64,000 nt of DNA from Brugia malayi (Eukaryota; Nematoda; Chromadorea; Rhabditida; Onchocercidae), in assembly GCF_000002995.4 (NCBI RefSeq), contig NW_025062477.1, positions 2,250,001 to 2,314,000 on the forward strand, in the 5' to 3' direction. Shown piece after piece: positions 27,725 through 40,295 of the stretch. A program made the translations under genes and the position numbers. A model generated the notes under the pieces. It saw nothing but the letters and a program-made list of their open reading frames with translations. It had not been told where the DNA came from and did no database searches. Each line of letters opens with the position of its first letter. The first letter of the stretch is position 1.

Positions 27725-28952
27725 AATCACTATTTCTCATATAAATTCATTTCCAATCTCTATTTATTGAATATTATCTTCAAAAGAAATTGTCTCTCTT
27801 CTAATTAATGCCATATTTTTAAATTTAATATTTCATTTCTGGAAAAATTTGTTTGATTTAGTTATTTGAGAGTGATAAAAACTTTAAAATATTTATAATT
27901 AGATTAAGAATGTCTTTTTTTTTTTACATTTACTGGATTAATTAATAATTATGATAAATTGAATTTAACCTGTTAGTTCCTAAAATATATTTTCCGATTC
28001 TTTTATATCATTTCATTCGCCGCCTTTTTGTTTACTTTTTTTTATCAGTCCAAAATAACTAAATCAAACAACTTTTTCCAAACAATTTATGAAACTAATT
28101 ACAAAATTTAGCAATTTAAATGCAAATTAGAATTCATACTGTACAACTTTTTTTTTTTTTTTTGTTTCATGTATAAGTAAAATACATTTAAAATGTTTAC
28201 ATATTTATTCAACGTAGACAATTTACAGCTGTAAAAATTGGCAATTAATTTGAAAATAATTAGTGCAGAGAAACAAAAAAGTTTGTTTCTAACGTTTTTT
28301 TTTTTCTTTTTTTTTTTGTTGGATGAAATATATTAAATAACATCAAAACATTATAAATAAAAATTTATGGATACAAAAGTTCTATTAATTTAATTCACTT
28401 TCATTAACTTCAATCAAAACAAGACTATGTGATAAGATGATAGTGACAACAAATTTGAAGCATGACAACTTTAAAATTTAATAAATTTGAAATGCTCTAT
28501 AAAATTTTTAAAACTTTCAATTAACTAATTTTTGCCTGCTATTATAATAATTTATGAATCGTTTTCGGGCAAAACTTAAGCAATTTTTCCACCTTTTCAA
28601 ATTCCATGCTAATATTCTTGATAAAACCATATCATTAAAATCTTCTAAAGCATTCAAAAATTTAATTCAAAAATTATTTGAATAAATAAATTTTGTTGTT
28701 TTAAGTTATGATTTAAATAACATATTTCCAAAAAAAAAAAAAAAAAAATCTGTAATTTAAATGCAATAATTTTATGCAAATTTCTCATTCTTTTTTTTTT
28801 TTTTTTTTAAAAAAAATTATGTTTTAACAACTTTCTTTCCTGAAAAAAAATATTTACGAATAAAACATATATGTATTTGAAAACAATGAGAAAAAATAAA
28901 ACTGAAATTTTTGAGATTTTGCAACAAATTTGTAAAATATTAAAGTTAACGA
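27725..28952. other. Convergent intergenic region, 3' ends of two genes
   Basis: This separates the 3' end of the Cys-rich gene (+) from the 3' end of the LIM gene (-). It is AT-rich with poly(T)/poly(A) tracts. I see no coding exon and no clear AATAAA assignable to either gene. Confidence 0.5.
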
Positions 28953-29820
28953 CTAAATTAATTTTTCAATTCTGGCTTGTTTTTCATCTGGCGAATAAAT
29001 GAGGCCATTGTATAAACGATAGAAGCATTCATGACAGTATGGTTTTCGTTCATGTTCTCGATAAGTGCCACGTAAATTTAATGCCTAAAAATCAATCAAT
29101 TTAGGATTTAAAAAAAAAAAAGCCAACCAATTTATATTTACTATTTTTTGTTCAATTATTTCAGTGATCACTGACATTTATCAATTTGTTTGGATAAAAA
29201 AAAAAAAAAAAAAAAAAAAGAATTGAAATTTTGAAAAATGAATAAATAAGATATTAAAAAAAAAAGATTTTTTTTCTTTCAATAAAATCAATTGTTCATT
29301 TTAAAACAAATTTTAGCAAAAATAAGCAATAAATGCATAAAAATAATTGAATTTAATTAATATTATAGCAGATCTCAAATTTTTACAATATTTTAAACAT
29401 AAACTAATAGATACAATTACTTTCTGCAATCGTTCATTTGCATTTATATTTTTGAAAAAAAAAAAAAGAGATAAAAGCTTATTTGACAAATTTTAATTAA
29501 CCTTTACCTTTTGACAATAAGTACACATGAAATGATAGGGATGGAACTTTTGTGCATAATATGAATTTGGTGCTAATGCTGTTATAATTGGACCATCAAT
29601 TTTTTCTGAACAAAATGCACAAATTGCTGCTGAACTGGCTGGTGAACTCTGTAAAATATTTCATCTTCCTTTTTTTTTTTTAAGAAAAAAATTCAAATTT
29701 CAAAAATAACTGAACTTATCTTAAAATTAAACATGAATTTCAAAAATAACTGAACTTGTCTTAAAATTAAACATGAATTTCAAAAATAACTGAACTTAAA
29801 AAAATGAATTTCATAACTGA

Positions 29821-29862
<42 letters not shown>

Positions 29863-32800
29863 AAAAAAATTAAACATGAATTTCAAAAATAACTGAACTT
29901 GTCTTAAAATTAACATGAATTTCAAAAAAAAAAAAAAAATTAGAAAAATGCCATTAATTTTTTTTTTTTTTGATTTGTTTATTAATTTATCTTTCCTCAC
30001 CTCAATATTAATCATCCGTCGTGGTGTTTCAGATCGGGCACGTTTTTTAATACTATTCCTATAATTAGAATTAAATTTTGTTAAGCATTACTTATCATTG
30101 TTTTTTTTTTTTTGCGTATTCTCTTACTTCTAGGAAATTTTAATTCTATTTTTAAAAGTTTTTCTAAAATTTGAAAGAACTTATCTGCTAATTCCAGAAA
30201 AAAACTTACCTAAAATTTTAAAAAACATACATGAAAAAGCAAAATTTAGGATAACTTACATTTGCGATTCAGAAATGTCAACACCATAATCTCGAGAAAC
30301 TCGTTCCAATGTAAAATTATTCTCTGTTGCTAAAATATATATATAAAAAAGAAAAAAACTAACTAATTTTCAATCTAACAAATATTGTTTTTTGTAAAAT
30401 GAGGATGAAAAAAATCCAATAAATAAATTTTAACAAGCAGTAAGTAATTATATAAAGCATAAATACATTAAGTGAATGAATGAAATATTTAATAAAATAG
30501 ATAAAAAAATTTTTTTAAAGATAATTGAGCAATGAAATAAATTTATAAATAAACCATGGTGCTGTTTTGGTGATGGAATAGGTATTTCTTCTTCCGGTCC
30601 AGGTGTAATACGTAAATTGTATCCAGTGATTACTTCCTGTAAATTAATAAATTAGTTAGTTATTGTATTTAATCTGAATAAGAAACATTTACCACTTATA
30701 AAACACTATATTTAACTATTTTTGTTCATTATAATTTAAAATGTATTTAATTGAAAAAACAAATGAAAATCTAAAAAATTGAAATATTACTATGAGATGT
30801 AGAAAAGAAAATTAACCTTCAACTGTCATCAGATAAGCGCCATGTCAACGAAAGCTCCAGAAAATTTCAAAAAAAATTTTTTCTATATTCAAACTTAAAT
30901 AATTTAAATTTAATTTTAATCAAAAAATCAGATTGCCTTTCCAAAATTTGTGGTAGGAATTTTATTTTTACCTCTCCAGTGGTTTGCTTCTTTTTCATTG
31001 AACCACGTCGTAGTACTTCAGCGGTAGCATCAATATCATACACTAATGCAGCCAAAGTGTCCGTTACAGCATTTTGCTCTTCAAAATTTACTTCATTTAA
31101 TTGTTTTAAATTAAATTTCATTCAGCTAAATTAATTAGCAAATTTTAGCAACTAATGATTGACTAATTAATAATTAAATTATTAATGATTTTGCATAAAA
31201 TGCACTTAAATGTAGCGTATGATTTGGAAATAGATTGTTAGATTTGAATTAAATTAATTGTAATCTTCACATATGAAAAGCGATAAAACATGAATTATCA
31301 AGAATACTTCAAGCAGCTAGCGATTTAAAAATATTATCACTATAAAGTGATAAAACATGAATTATCAAAAATACTTCAAATAGTTAACGATTTAAAAATA
31401 TTATCACTATAAAGTGATAAAACATGAATTATCAAAATAGTCAACGACTTAAAAGTATTATCACTATAAAGTGATAAAACATGAATTATCAAGAATACTC
31501 TAAATAGTTGACGATTTAAAAGTATTATCACTATAAAGTGATAAAACATGAATTATCAAGAATATTTCAAGTAGTTAATGATTTAAAAGTCACTTTTTTT
31601 GCTACACTGTACTAATACTTGAAAGAAAGAAAATGTTTACTTTGATCGCCTTTAAGCTTAGTAAGTTCCTTTTGCATATCTTCAGTGCTTACAGATTTAA
31701 GCCGTAAGATATTATCGGTTGGTTCCACCGAAATTCTTCCACTCACTTCCATTTCCGTTTGAAACGACTTTCTTCCCATAACCCAAAATTAAATATTTAC
31801 TTTTTTTTGGAGCAAATTAGATTTCTATTCTACTAAGGTTTTGAAATAAGTTAAAAAAAAAAAAAAAAAATAAGAAAGTTTGGGGGTATAAAAATTAAAA
31901 CAATATAAAATTTACTATTTTTTTATTCCGTATAGTAAAATTTTGCAAAAATTTTCATTTATTACTGTGTAATGAGAAAATGTTTATAAGAGCGTTCACA
32001 TTTGTATTTGAATTTAAATTGGAGTATTTGCATTTGCAAACGGAAGGTAAAATGTGAAAGCTGAATGAAAAATTAAAAAAATAATGGAATTATAATTTTT
32101 TTTATTAACAAAAAAATTTTTTTTAATTGAAAAATTTTTCACTTAAGAGAAAAATTTCCTGCAATGAAGTAATAATTGAAAAAAAAAAAAATGACTGAAT
32201 GATAAGTTAATAATGAAATGATAAAGTGATAAAAACAAATGTCATACATATTCATTTTGCTTCCGTTGGATCAATTCTGTTGTTGCATTCACACTATCAA
32301 CCATTGTGTTCAATGTATTATGTATAGTACCACTATCTGAGTATGAATAAATCTTTTGATTTCAAAAATCAAATATTTATAAAGTTAAAAAAAACAGTAG
32401 TAGAAAAAAGTTTCAATTTATTGCTTAGCAAAAGTATAACTTCGCTTATCTTTTTTTTTTTTCTATTTCTATATTCAATATTTTTGTGTACAAAAGTTGG
32501 CTAAGAAATAAAACAATTTTTAACTTTAATATAAAAATTAACATTTTTATTAAGGAAAATTGTGAAAATTAATCCAAAAATGATTGAAAGTAATTTTGGA
32601 ATGTTTTTAGAAAAAACATAAATAATTAAATTGTTTATTTTTCTGAGAAGTTTTAATTCTAAATTTAAATTAAAAATTTCTTAATTAAAAATTTTTTATT
32701 AAAAATTAAAAAAATTTTTTCAGTGAAAAGTTTTTTTTTTTCAGTTTTTTCAGTGAAATTTTTTTTAAATTAAAAAAATTTTTTTTTCTCAGTGAAAAAT

Positions 32801-32940
32801 GCTTTTTATCAGGAAACAACAGTTAAAAACGAACGATCAAGTGGCACATATCGGCTAGATGCTCGTGATTCGGATCTATCAGATCGTTCAGATCGCCACT
32901 GTGACTCATTTGGTAGTTGAACGGGTGAAATAGATGTCAT
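28953..32940 (-). CDS. Single-LIM protein, paxillin LIM4-like C-terminus
   Basis: Nine exons (high to low): 32940-32835, 32336-32248, 31767-31641, 31078-30972, 30636-30555, 30329-30260, 30058-30001, 29648-29508, 29084-28953. They give about 303 residues with consistent phase. The soft points are the acceptors at 31767 and 31078, which lack pyrimidine tracts, and the GTTCGT donor at 32834. The last two exons encode one complete zinc-binding LIM domain: CAFC, 22 residues, H-x2-H-x2-C-x2-C, 18 residues, C-x2-C. Its wording (IITAL, FHPYHF, KPYCHECF) is closest to the fourth LIM domain of paxillin/Hic-5. Paxillins have four LIM domains; here only one is seen. The N-terminal part is Ser/Arg-rich (SERSDRSESRASSR) with short amphipathic segments (e.g. 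DTLAALVYDIDATAEVL), which could be LD-like adhesion motifs (inference). Likely a focal-adhesion or muscle-attachment scaffold. Confidence 0.75.
29701..29935. repeat. 40 bp intronic tandem repeat split by poly(A)
   Basis: Copies of a 40 bp unit (CAAAAATAACTGAACTT and flank) start at 29701, 29741 and 29781. Another copy begins near 29884 after a poly(A) tract of more than 30 bases. They lie in the intron before the first LIM-domain exon. Confidence 0.85.
31119..31129 (-). promoter_or_regulatory. Possible internal trans-splice acceptor and alternative start of the LIM gene
   Basis: ATTTAG is followed by CTGA and then ATG (31121-31119), which opens the frame of the 30972-31078 exon 14 codons upstream. 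The TGA just before the ATG prevents this segment from joining the upstream exons, so if used it marks a separate shorter isoform. The layout copies that of the first ATG of the gene (TTTTAG, CTAG, ATG). Confidence 0.45.
31281..31592. repeat. Five-copy 67 bp repeat with an internal hairpin
   Basis: Units start at 31282, 31349, 31416, 31472 and 31540 (period 67-68, one unit shortened to 56). Each boundary carries TATCACT-ATAA-AGTGATA, a perfect 7 bp stem. The array lies in the LIM-gene intron just upstream of the internal start site. Confidence 0.9.
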
Positions 32941-32950
32941 CTAGCTAAAA
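32938..32950 (-). promoter_or_regulatory. Likely spliced-leader acceptor at the first ATG of the LIM gene
   Basis: TTTTAG, then CTAG, then ATG (32940-32938). An acceptor a few bases before a start codon is typical of nematode SL trans-splicing. The in-frame TAG next to the ATG fixes the start codon. Confidence 0.5.
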
Positions 32951-33148
32951 TGAAAACATTTTAAATACGAACGATTTAATTTCAAAACGAAAAATAAACA
33001 AAGAATACACGCTGAATCAAATATATAAGAAAGTAATAAGTATAAAAATAAAACAAAATATAAAAAATATTTCAAATGCATTCAGAATTCTAAATTTTTA
33101 CAATCATTGAATTACTAACGCAGTTATTGTGAAAATAAAATGATAATC

Positions 33149-33185
33149 ACATTTCACGTAATATCTGTAATATTACGTGAAATGT
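33149..33185. repeat. Perfect 16 bp inverted repeat upstream of the LIM gene
   Basis: Arms 33149-33164 and 33170-33185 (ACATTTCACGTAATAT and its exact complement) with the 5 nt loop CTGTA. It is about 210 bp upstream of the LIM-gene start codon, a position that would allow a regulatory role. Confidence 0.85.
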
Positions 33186-35346
33186 TAACTTATAAAAATT
33201 GACAAATAAAAAAAAAAATGTGAGCATTATATTACATTTATCTAATAATAAAGATATTATCCATCATTTCCTTTTTTCCAAAAAAAAAAAAAAAAAGTAG
33301 GAAAAATAATTTTGATAATAGTTAAATATCAGAAATTGTTAAATATTGTTAAGATAAAAAGCAAAAGAATGAAAATGAGTTTTATCATTTGCAAAAGAGA
33401 AAAATGAAATTTCAAAAGTTCACACAAATCAATAAATCGATGTTATTTTATCAATTTAGTGTACAAGTTAAAAAAAAATCATCTCAAAGGAATTAATTAA
33501 TCATTAATTCATTGAGATGGAAATTTTCAACATGCAAAAAGTATCGTTGTGTAAATGGCAAGAATAAAATTCTAAGTTTTATTAATTATAATTTATCGTT
33601 TGTTTCATTTTTATCGAATTCTTTAAAAAATTAATTTTTCATTTTCCAGCCATTTTTCATAGAAATTTAGCATGATTTTATTTAATATTATTGATTTATC
33701 TTGTCATTTATTCGACTATTGATCTATTAAACTATTAATTAACTTATTGATTACTTACTCATTCATCTATTTAATTAGTATCATCATTCTCATATAACAT
33801 TTCTTACAAAACAACAACTTTTTCATACTTTTTGCAAAATTTGTTCATTTTTTTTTTTTAAAAAAAAAAAATGGTTTTTAAATATTTTAAATATTTTTGA
33901 ACAAATACAATATAAAATAAAATTTATTGTTTTGCGAAAGATTCATAAGAGAACTAAAATTCAGTTAATAAAACATCCTCAGTAAAAGTGAAAAGTGCAA
34001 AGATAAGGAAATAAACAGGTAATTGATGGAATTTTATAAGATATTTTTTTTATATAAAACTTATACGAAGTCTATTATTAAAAAAAAAAGTATTAAAAAG
34101 TGTCACAGATATTAAAAAAAAAAAAAATAATTCAGTTTGATTTTTTTGTGTTTGGATTTTTCACTTTCACTGCTTTATTTTTTTTAAATCACTTTAATTG
34201 TTTTATTAATTATTATAACTAATCTATCTAAAACCTTGATATTTCTTTCGTTTTTTTTTTCTGCAATTAAATTAAAGAGCTCAGAAAATGAAATACCAAA
34301 ACTGAAAGATTGTGTGATATTATATTTATAATTAAAAGTGCATATCATCAGTTAATTAATTACTAGAATAAATAATGCATAAAGTCTAAACATCTCTTTT
34401 AAATTTTTACACTTATTCTAATCAACCACTATTTTCACTACATTTTTTGCTTCATTAGGAATAATTTCTAATAATTCACTTTATCTAGTATATTTCTTCC
34501 AGTTATGATATATTATGATATTATTATCATTAATAGCAATTTTGGAACAAGGAATTTTAAATTGATGAAATAAAAATATTTGAATATTAAATTATTTGAT
34601 TTTTTTTATTTGAATTTGAATATACTAAGAATATTAAATTGATGAAATAAAAATTTTAAGTTAAATAATTAATATATCTCGATATTTATATACATAGAAT
34701 GGCATAAAATTATAACATAATAAATAATAAATTCAATAGGTACCTAATAGGTTATGTCATAAAAATTGCTTATAATTTGAAGCATTCTCTTGTATTTAAT
34801 CAATCTAAGGTGTCTAAGGTGCCAACTATTGGTACCAATTCTTTCGAACAATCAATACAACCATCTAACCTACCTTTTATTTAGATTTAATTTTAGGTTG
34901 CCAATCGTGGATAATATCTTTTCAATATACATTTGCATTTAACATCTTTTTATATTACTCAAATAGAAACAGGTAATGTTGATTGATTTCTTTCATATCT
35001 TTACAACAATAATTTGTGAATGATACGAACGATGGTGACAAAAAAGTGACTTCCAGAATTTTAAACTTTTTTCTAAGAATTGATAATTTGTTCGAGTCGA
35101 AAAAAAAAAAACTCAACAACTAATCGAAAAATACGAAATACATTTTTAAAAAATATATAACTGTTAAATTATTAAAAAAAAAAAAAAAAAAAAAAAACAT
35201 TTTTTTTTTCGTTCTTGTCAAATTAAAAAATTTGAAGTATAAAGCATTTCATAATGAATGTTCAGTAATTCCAAGATTTAATTTGTTTCGTGAAAATTTT
35301 CTTTTACATATGGCAATACTTTTTTAAAATATGATCTCATTTTTGC

Positions 35347-35378
<32 letters not shown>

Positions 35379-38300
35379 GAAAACTAGACAAAAATAAGAA
35401 ATTAGATTTTATAATTCAAATGTGAAAAACTAAACGTTTTATTGTTAATTGATAGAAATAAGCTTAAAATGAAAGAAAAGGAAAATATGAAAGTTCAAAT
35501 AGCTAAAAGCTAAAAAACAATTTTCAAATTTTTTTTTCATGTTGACAATAATGAATTAAAATATTAAAGCAAATAAAACTCAAAAACATAATAATGGAAA
35601 CATTTAGTAAGCAAAGGCAACAGAAATTAGTAAAAGTTAAAGATTTAATTGATGATTAAACTATTTAGATAGATATCACAGCTAATATTAATGAAAAGTG
35701 ACGAAACTTTCTTAAAGCTGAGCAGTTGAATGATTGAGAAAAAGGGAGAGAGAGAGAGAGGGAAGATGAAAAAGAAAGGAAAAGGAAACTGAAAGAGATT
35801 AAACTGTAACAATAAGCCAATAATAAAAATAATCAAAATTTTTGGAAATTGTTTACATATATATCGAGAAGTAAAGAAAGACAGAAGGATTAATAGATTA
35901 TCACACCAATTAATAATTGAAATCAAAGTCAATGATAATTGAACTTTTCTCAGGCAAATTTAATTATGTCATAAACAAATATTGTTAGCAATCAAAAAAA
36001 AAATAATAATAATTTTTAATACAAATATTTGTGACAAAAATTCTCAGAGCGAATAATAAAACTACAGCTGCGAAGATTAAGTATACACACTTATATTTCA
36101 CAAAGTTTCAGCTTACTTCAACATAACTTCGCTTCTTCCACTCATCTATCTATTTCATCCTTCCCTAACTTCGCCCACTCCATTTCTCTTTTAACTTTAC
36201 AGCTAATCTCTCTTTTAATTTAGTTTACAGCAAATAACAACAGCTTCTTCCTTTCCTCTCTTTCTAACTGATCATTTCTCACTCTTTTCAAAATATTTGT
36301 TAAAAGAAGAAAAGAATTGAAGAATGTATGCTTGAAGAATACATGCAGTAATAAAGGCTGTCAATTAGTTTCTTAAGTATGAAAGAGATTTTCATTATTA
36401 ATGGAAAATTGGAAAAAGTTTAGTTTATTCGTAAAATTAATAAAATACCATTAATGAATGATCATATTATTATTCATAAAAAACTATCTTTCATCATTGT
36501 TTATTATTGTACAAAATTGTTGCGAGTAGTTTCTTTACTTAAATATTTGTTATTTTAAGAGAATTTTACATTCCAACCATCAACAAAGACTTAAGTAAGA
36601 AACGATTATTGATTTTTTTATCACTGAAAATTACTCTTTTAATTATCAGTTTGATTTCGGAATAGCATAAATGCTTGCATTTTTTTTTTAAACACATCGA
36701 AACAAACATTGATTAAGTAGGAATCTTTCATTTTTAAAAGAAAACAATGGAATTCTTTTTAATGTGGTGTCAATTTGCTATCATTAAATCGTTTCAGTTT
36801 TAATTTACTGAACCACACTTCTCTTTATGTATTGAAGACTCACTTTACACCATCTTTCTACTACTAAATCATTTCTTAAAATAGTATCAATAATTAATTG
36901 TCAACTTGCATGGTCACACATATACGATACACTAAACTTTCAGTCTTTTTCCATAATTTTTTTAAACAAAGTTTATGTTATAATCAAATAGATCCTAAGC
37001 TATCGCTTGACATTATAATCCAAAAATATTTCTTCTTTTGAAGAGACTGTTTTATTCAAGCAATCTCGAATTGTTAAAAATTGCTAAAGCTTTAAATTAG
37101 TTTCACTACTATGGATAGATTTTTAATTTATAATTAGTAAAATTGAAACAGTTTAGCTTATTTGAAAAAATGGTAACAAAATTGCAGTCATTAATAAGAG
37201 CTAATATATTAATTAACAATCGCTTATATGTTATTTCTTTTCCTTATTTATATTTAAATTTTAAAATTTATCCAAAAAATTTGAATTCTATGAAATGAGG
37301 AACAGAAATTATGTTAAAAAAAAGTGAGAAAATATTACGACAAGTTTTTTTTTAGCTAATTTTTTTTTATGTAAATATAGATTTCACATATTTGCACAAT
37401 TTTATCCAAATATTTTAGGCATAAATAAATAAATAAGTATTGATTACTTCGTCAGTCCTCACTAATTCAATACCACTACAAAGTGTATTTTCTATAGCTA
37501 AAATATGATAATTACAAATGCAAATGAATTATATTATTTTAAATTTCTTCTTGTTTTTTTTTTTTTTTTTTTTCCTTTTGAACTGAAGCGATACGATTTT
37601 GTTGAGGTAGTAATATTTAAATTTCCTATATACATTGCTGATAGTATATATTTAGAAGGTGATAAAATAACTGGTAATGATAAGTGATAGCTGATTTTGC
37701 GAATTTTATCTTCAATGTATTTTAAACTTTTATGTATTTTAATTTTTATTTTAATTTTTCATCTTTAATGCATTTTAATTTACGCTATACCAGTCGCAGT
37801 TAAAATGTAATAATTTATTTGCATTTGAATTGTCATATTTTAGCTATTAGAAAGTACATATGTGATAAATCTTATCTTAGTGAATTCAAAGTTTAATTAA
37901 AGCAAATTAATATTGAAATTCAATTTAAACTAATTCATAGAAATTTAATAATTCCTGAAATTTGTTAGATATTATCTAATAGATAGTAACATTTTTATTT
38001 CTTATCCGTTTTAACACACATTAAATGAAATGAACCAAAATTATTAAACTTTTTTTTTTTTGATTTTTTAAATTTCTTTCTATTTTTTTTTTTTTTTTTT
38101 TTTTTTTTTGAGAGGAAGTATGATCAAACAGAAAGGTATGCAATAAGAAATGCTGGAATGTTTGCAATTAACAGGAATAAAATGAATAAAGAAAAATCGA
38201 CTAACATAAATAAGGCTAACAAGAAAGCTTGCAGCAAACAAAACTGCTAAAGATTATGTTACATCAACAATAACTAAACTGGTTTTTTTTTTTTTTCCAA

Positions 38301-39551
38301 AAATTTAAGAAGATTCAAAAACTGGAATGAATCAAAAATAATTTAAAATTTTTAATGAAACAGAAGATACCTATGGTCTTATTAATCAGCAATATATTAT
38401 AGTTATACTTCAGAAGTCAAAAATTAGTCACTTTCATATTGTTGAACATTCCAAACAATTATCCTATTTTTATAAAATGCTTAAAAAAAAAAAGCATTAT
38501 CAAAATTTTCTTATATTTTATAAAATATTTCCATAGTAAAAAGTGTTAAGTAAGAGGAGGAATTATTTCTTAAAATTAAACTTATAAATAAATGCATAGA
38601 GATGTATCGCTGCAGGAAAAAGAAGAAAAAAAATGATATTAATAAAAAATTGTTAAAAAAATAGTAATTTTTGTTGAAATTTAATTTACATATTCCGTTT
38701 ATATTTATATAATTTGTGTATTTTCAATTTATATATTCCCAATAAACGCTTTTGTAAACTTTTTTATAAAAAAAAAAACTGCGAAAATTTAATAATAATT
38801 AGAACTACATGAGCAGTTGTTGAGCAAAATAAGTTGAACTATAGAATTTTTAATTCTGTTGTGCGAAACTTTTTGAATGTACCAAAATATTTTACATTTT
38901 ACTATTGCTTCACATCAAATCCAATTCAGACTCATTTTAATTCTTATAAAATAAAACCTATGCAATTTTAATAAATGATTTTCAATGTCAGAAAATTCTT
39001 CAGAAAATTTTTCTGTATTTAAATGGGTCTGTGCAAATTTTTTATAATTAATCATTATCACCATCTTTTCTTTGCAATAAGATATTCTTAATAGTTCAGA
39101 TATCTAGTATCAATATGATCATCTGGAACAAACTATCAAGACAACAGAAAGTCTTATTTTGTTATCAGTGCCATAAATGCATTATTGAATTACAGAAATT
39201 CGATAAGGGTGATCAATTCTGAAGAAATGACTAATTTCATTATTAATTGGTAGTTTTACTGAATAATAGATGCATTGATACTCTGATGAAACGAATAATT
39301 TCCTTCGACTTTTCTTTTCTGTCCATGTTGATATGATCAACTATTCTTGTCTATCATTTATGTAATATTGAATAAATAAAAATATGATTTCCTGGAAAAA
39401 AAAAAGTTGTGATAATTGCCATCGTAAGAAAGAAAATTTTTATTTGGACAAAAAATAAAACAGAGGAGAAAATAAAAAACTAAGATTTCAAAGTTTTAGA
39501 GGAAGTATCATATTGATCCGACTTAATTAAAGAAGTTTAATTCAAATAATC

Positions 39552-39785
39552 TTGAATAGAACAAACCGAATAATCCATCTTGTTCACGGGCAGTCAATAC
39601 TACAACAATTTTCATTGGAAACTAAGACTAATTTGAAAAACAAATCTAATAAAAGTTCGCATTGTATTTGGTGTAAATATGTATTACCACATAATCGACA
39701 ACACAAGGTGGCAGTTTTCATCCTGAAAAACCTCTATAAGAATTTGGAAAAAGCAGTTAAAGTATTTCCTCAATTGGTGGGATAA
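39552..39785 (+). other. Possible exon or gene relic with a CxxC...HxxxH cluster
   Basis: An open frame of 77 codons that starts at TTG, not ATG, and ends TAA. It contains SSHCIWCKYVLPHNRQH, a spacing of C-x2-C-x5-H-x3-H that could bind zinc, followed by a basic amphipathic stretch. I do not recognise the family. About 330 bases upstream, another open stretch contains CYQCHKC. The two could be parts of a decayed transposon or of a spliced gene. Confidence 0.25.
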
Positions 39786-40295
39786 TAATAAAAGAAAACG
39801 AATGGTACAATGGGAGCATTGTAAAATAAGCATTTATAAGAATACAAAAAATATTACAAATTGTAGGATTTTCATAATAAATCAATATTTAAATTTGAAT
39901 TAAAATTTGATTTTAACTGTAATAATGAATTAAAACCATAACTAATTAAAAATTTTATTAATTTCGCTACTGAACTGTTGTTTAAAACTTAATTACTAAA
40001 GTTTATCTTATTATTTATACTGTTAAATGGCATATAAAATAATCAATTAAGTTGAAAACACTTATTGTTTTTAATGGATTAACATTTTTTAATAGTTTCA
40101 ACACTTAATTAAAATAAAATTTGTTATTATAATTTGTTATTAATACCTGGACCTCGGGATCTACAAGATAGTTGTTTTTTTTTTCTGCTTTTAAGCATTT
40201 ACTTGGCAATATTCGATATATATTTGCATTATACTTGATACCTTATAAAAGTGCAAGAAAAAAAAAATTTTTTTTTGAAGTTTGCAAAATTGTAG

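Larger units (their letters stand above)
32951..40295. other. Intergenic region between divergent LIM and olfactomedin genes
   Basis: Mostly AT-rich unique sequence with poly(A)/poly(T) tracts (for example 35345-35369 and 38084-38109) and a short (AG)n near 35744-35760. The missing 5' exons of the olfactomedin gene (signal anchor and further collagen triplets) should lie here, but I could not identify them. Two weak coding candidates (near 39118-39222 and 39552-39785) and a collagen-like fragment (40146-40170) are listed or discussed separately. Confidence 0.45.

Noticed and set aside
37603..37612. TGAGGTAGTA, identical to the start of let-7 family microRNAs
   Set aside because: There is no complementary arm within hairpin distance on either side, and the bases after the tenth do not follow let-7.
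40172..40295. Upstream extension of the olfactomedin ORF as an N-terminus with signal anchor
   Set aside because: It crosses a strong acceptor (TTGTAG at 40290-40295), includes poly(A)-encoded Lys and Phe, and has no convincing membrane span.
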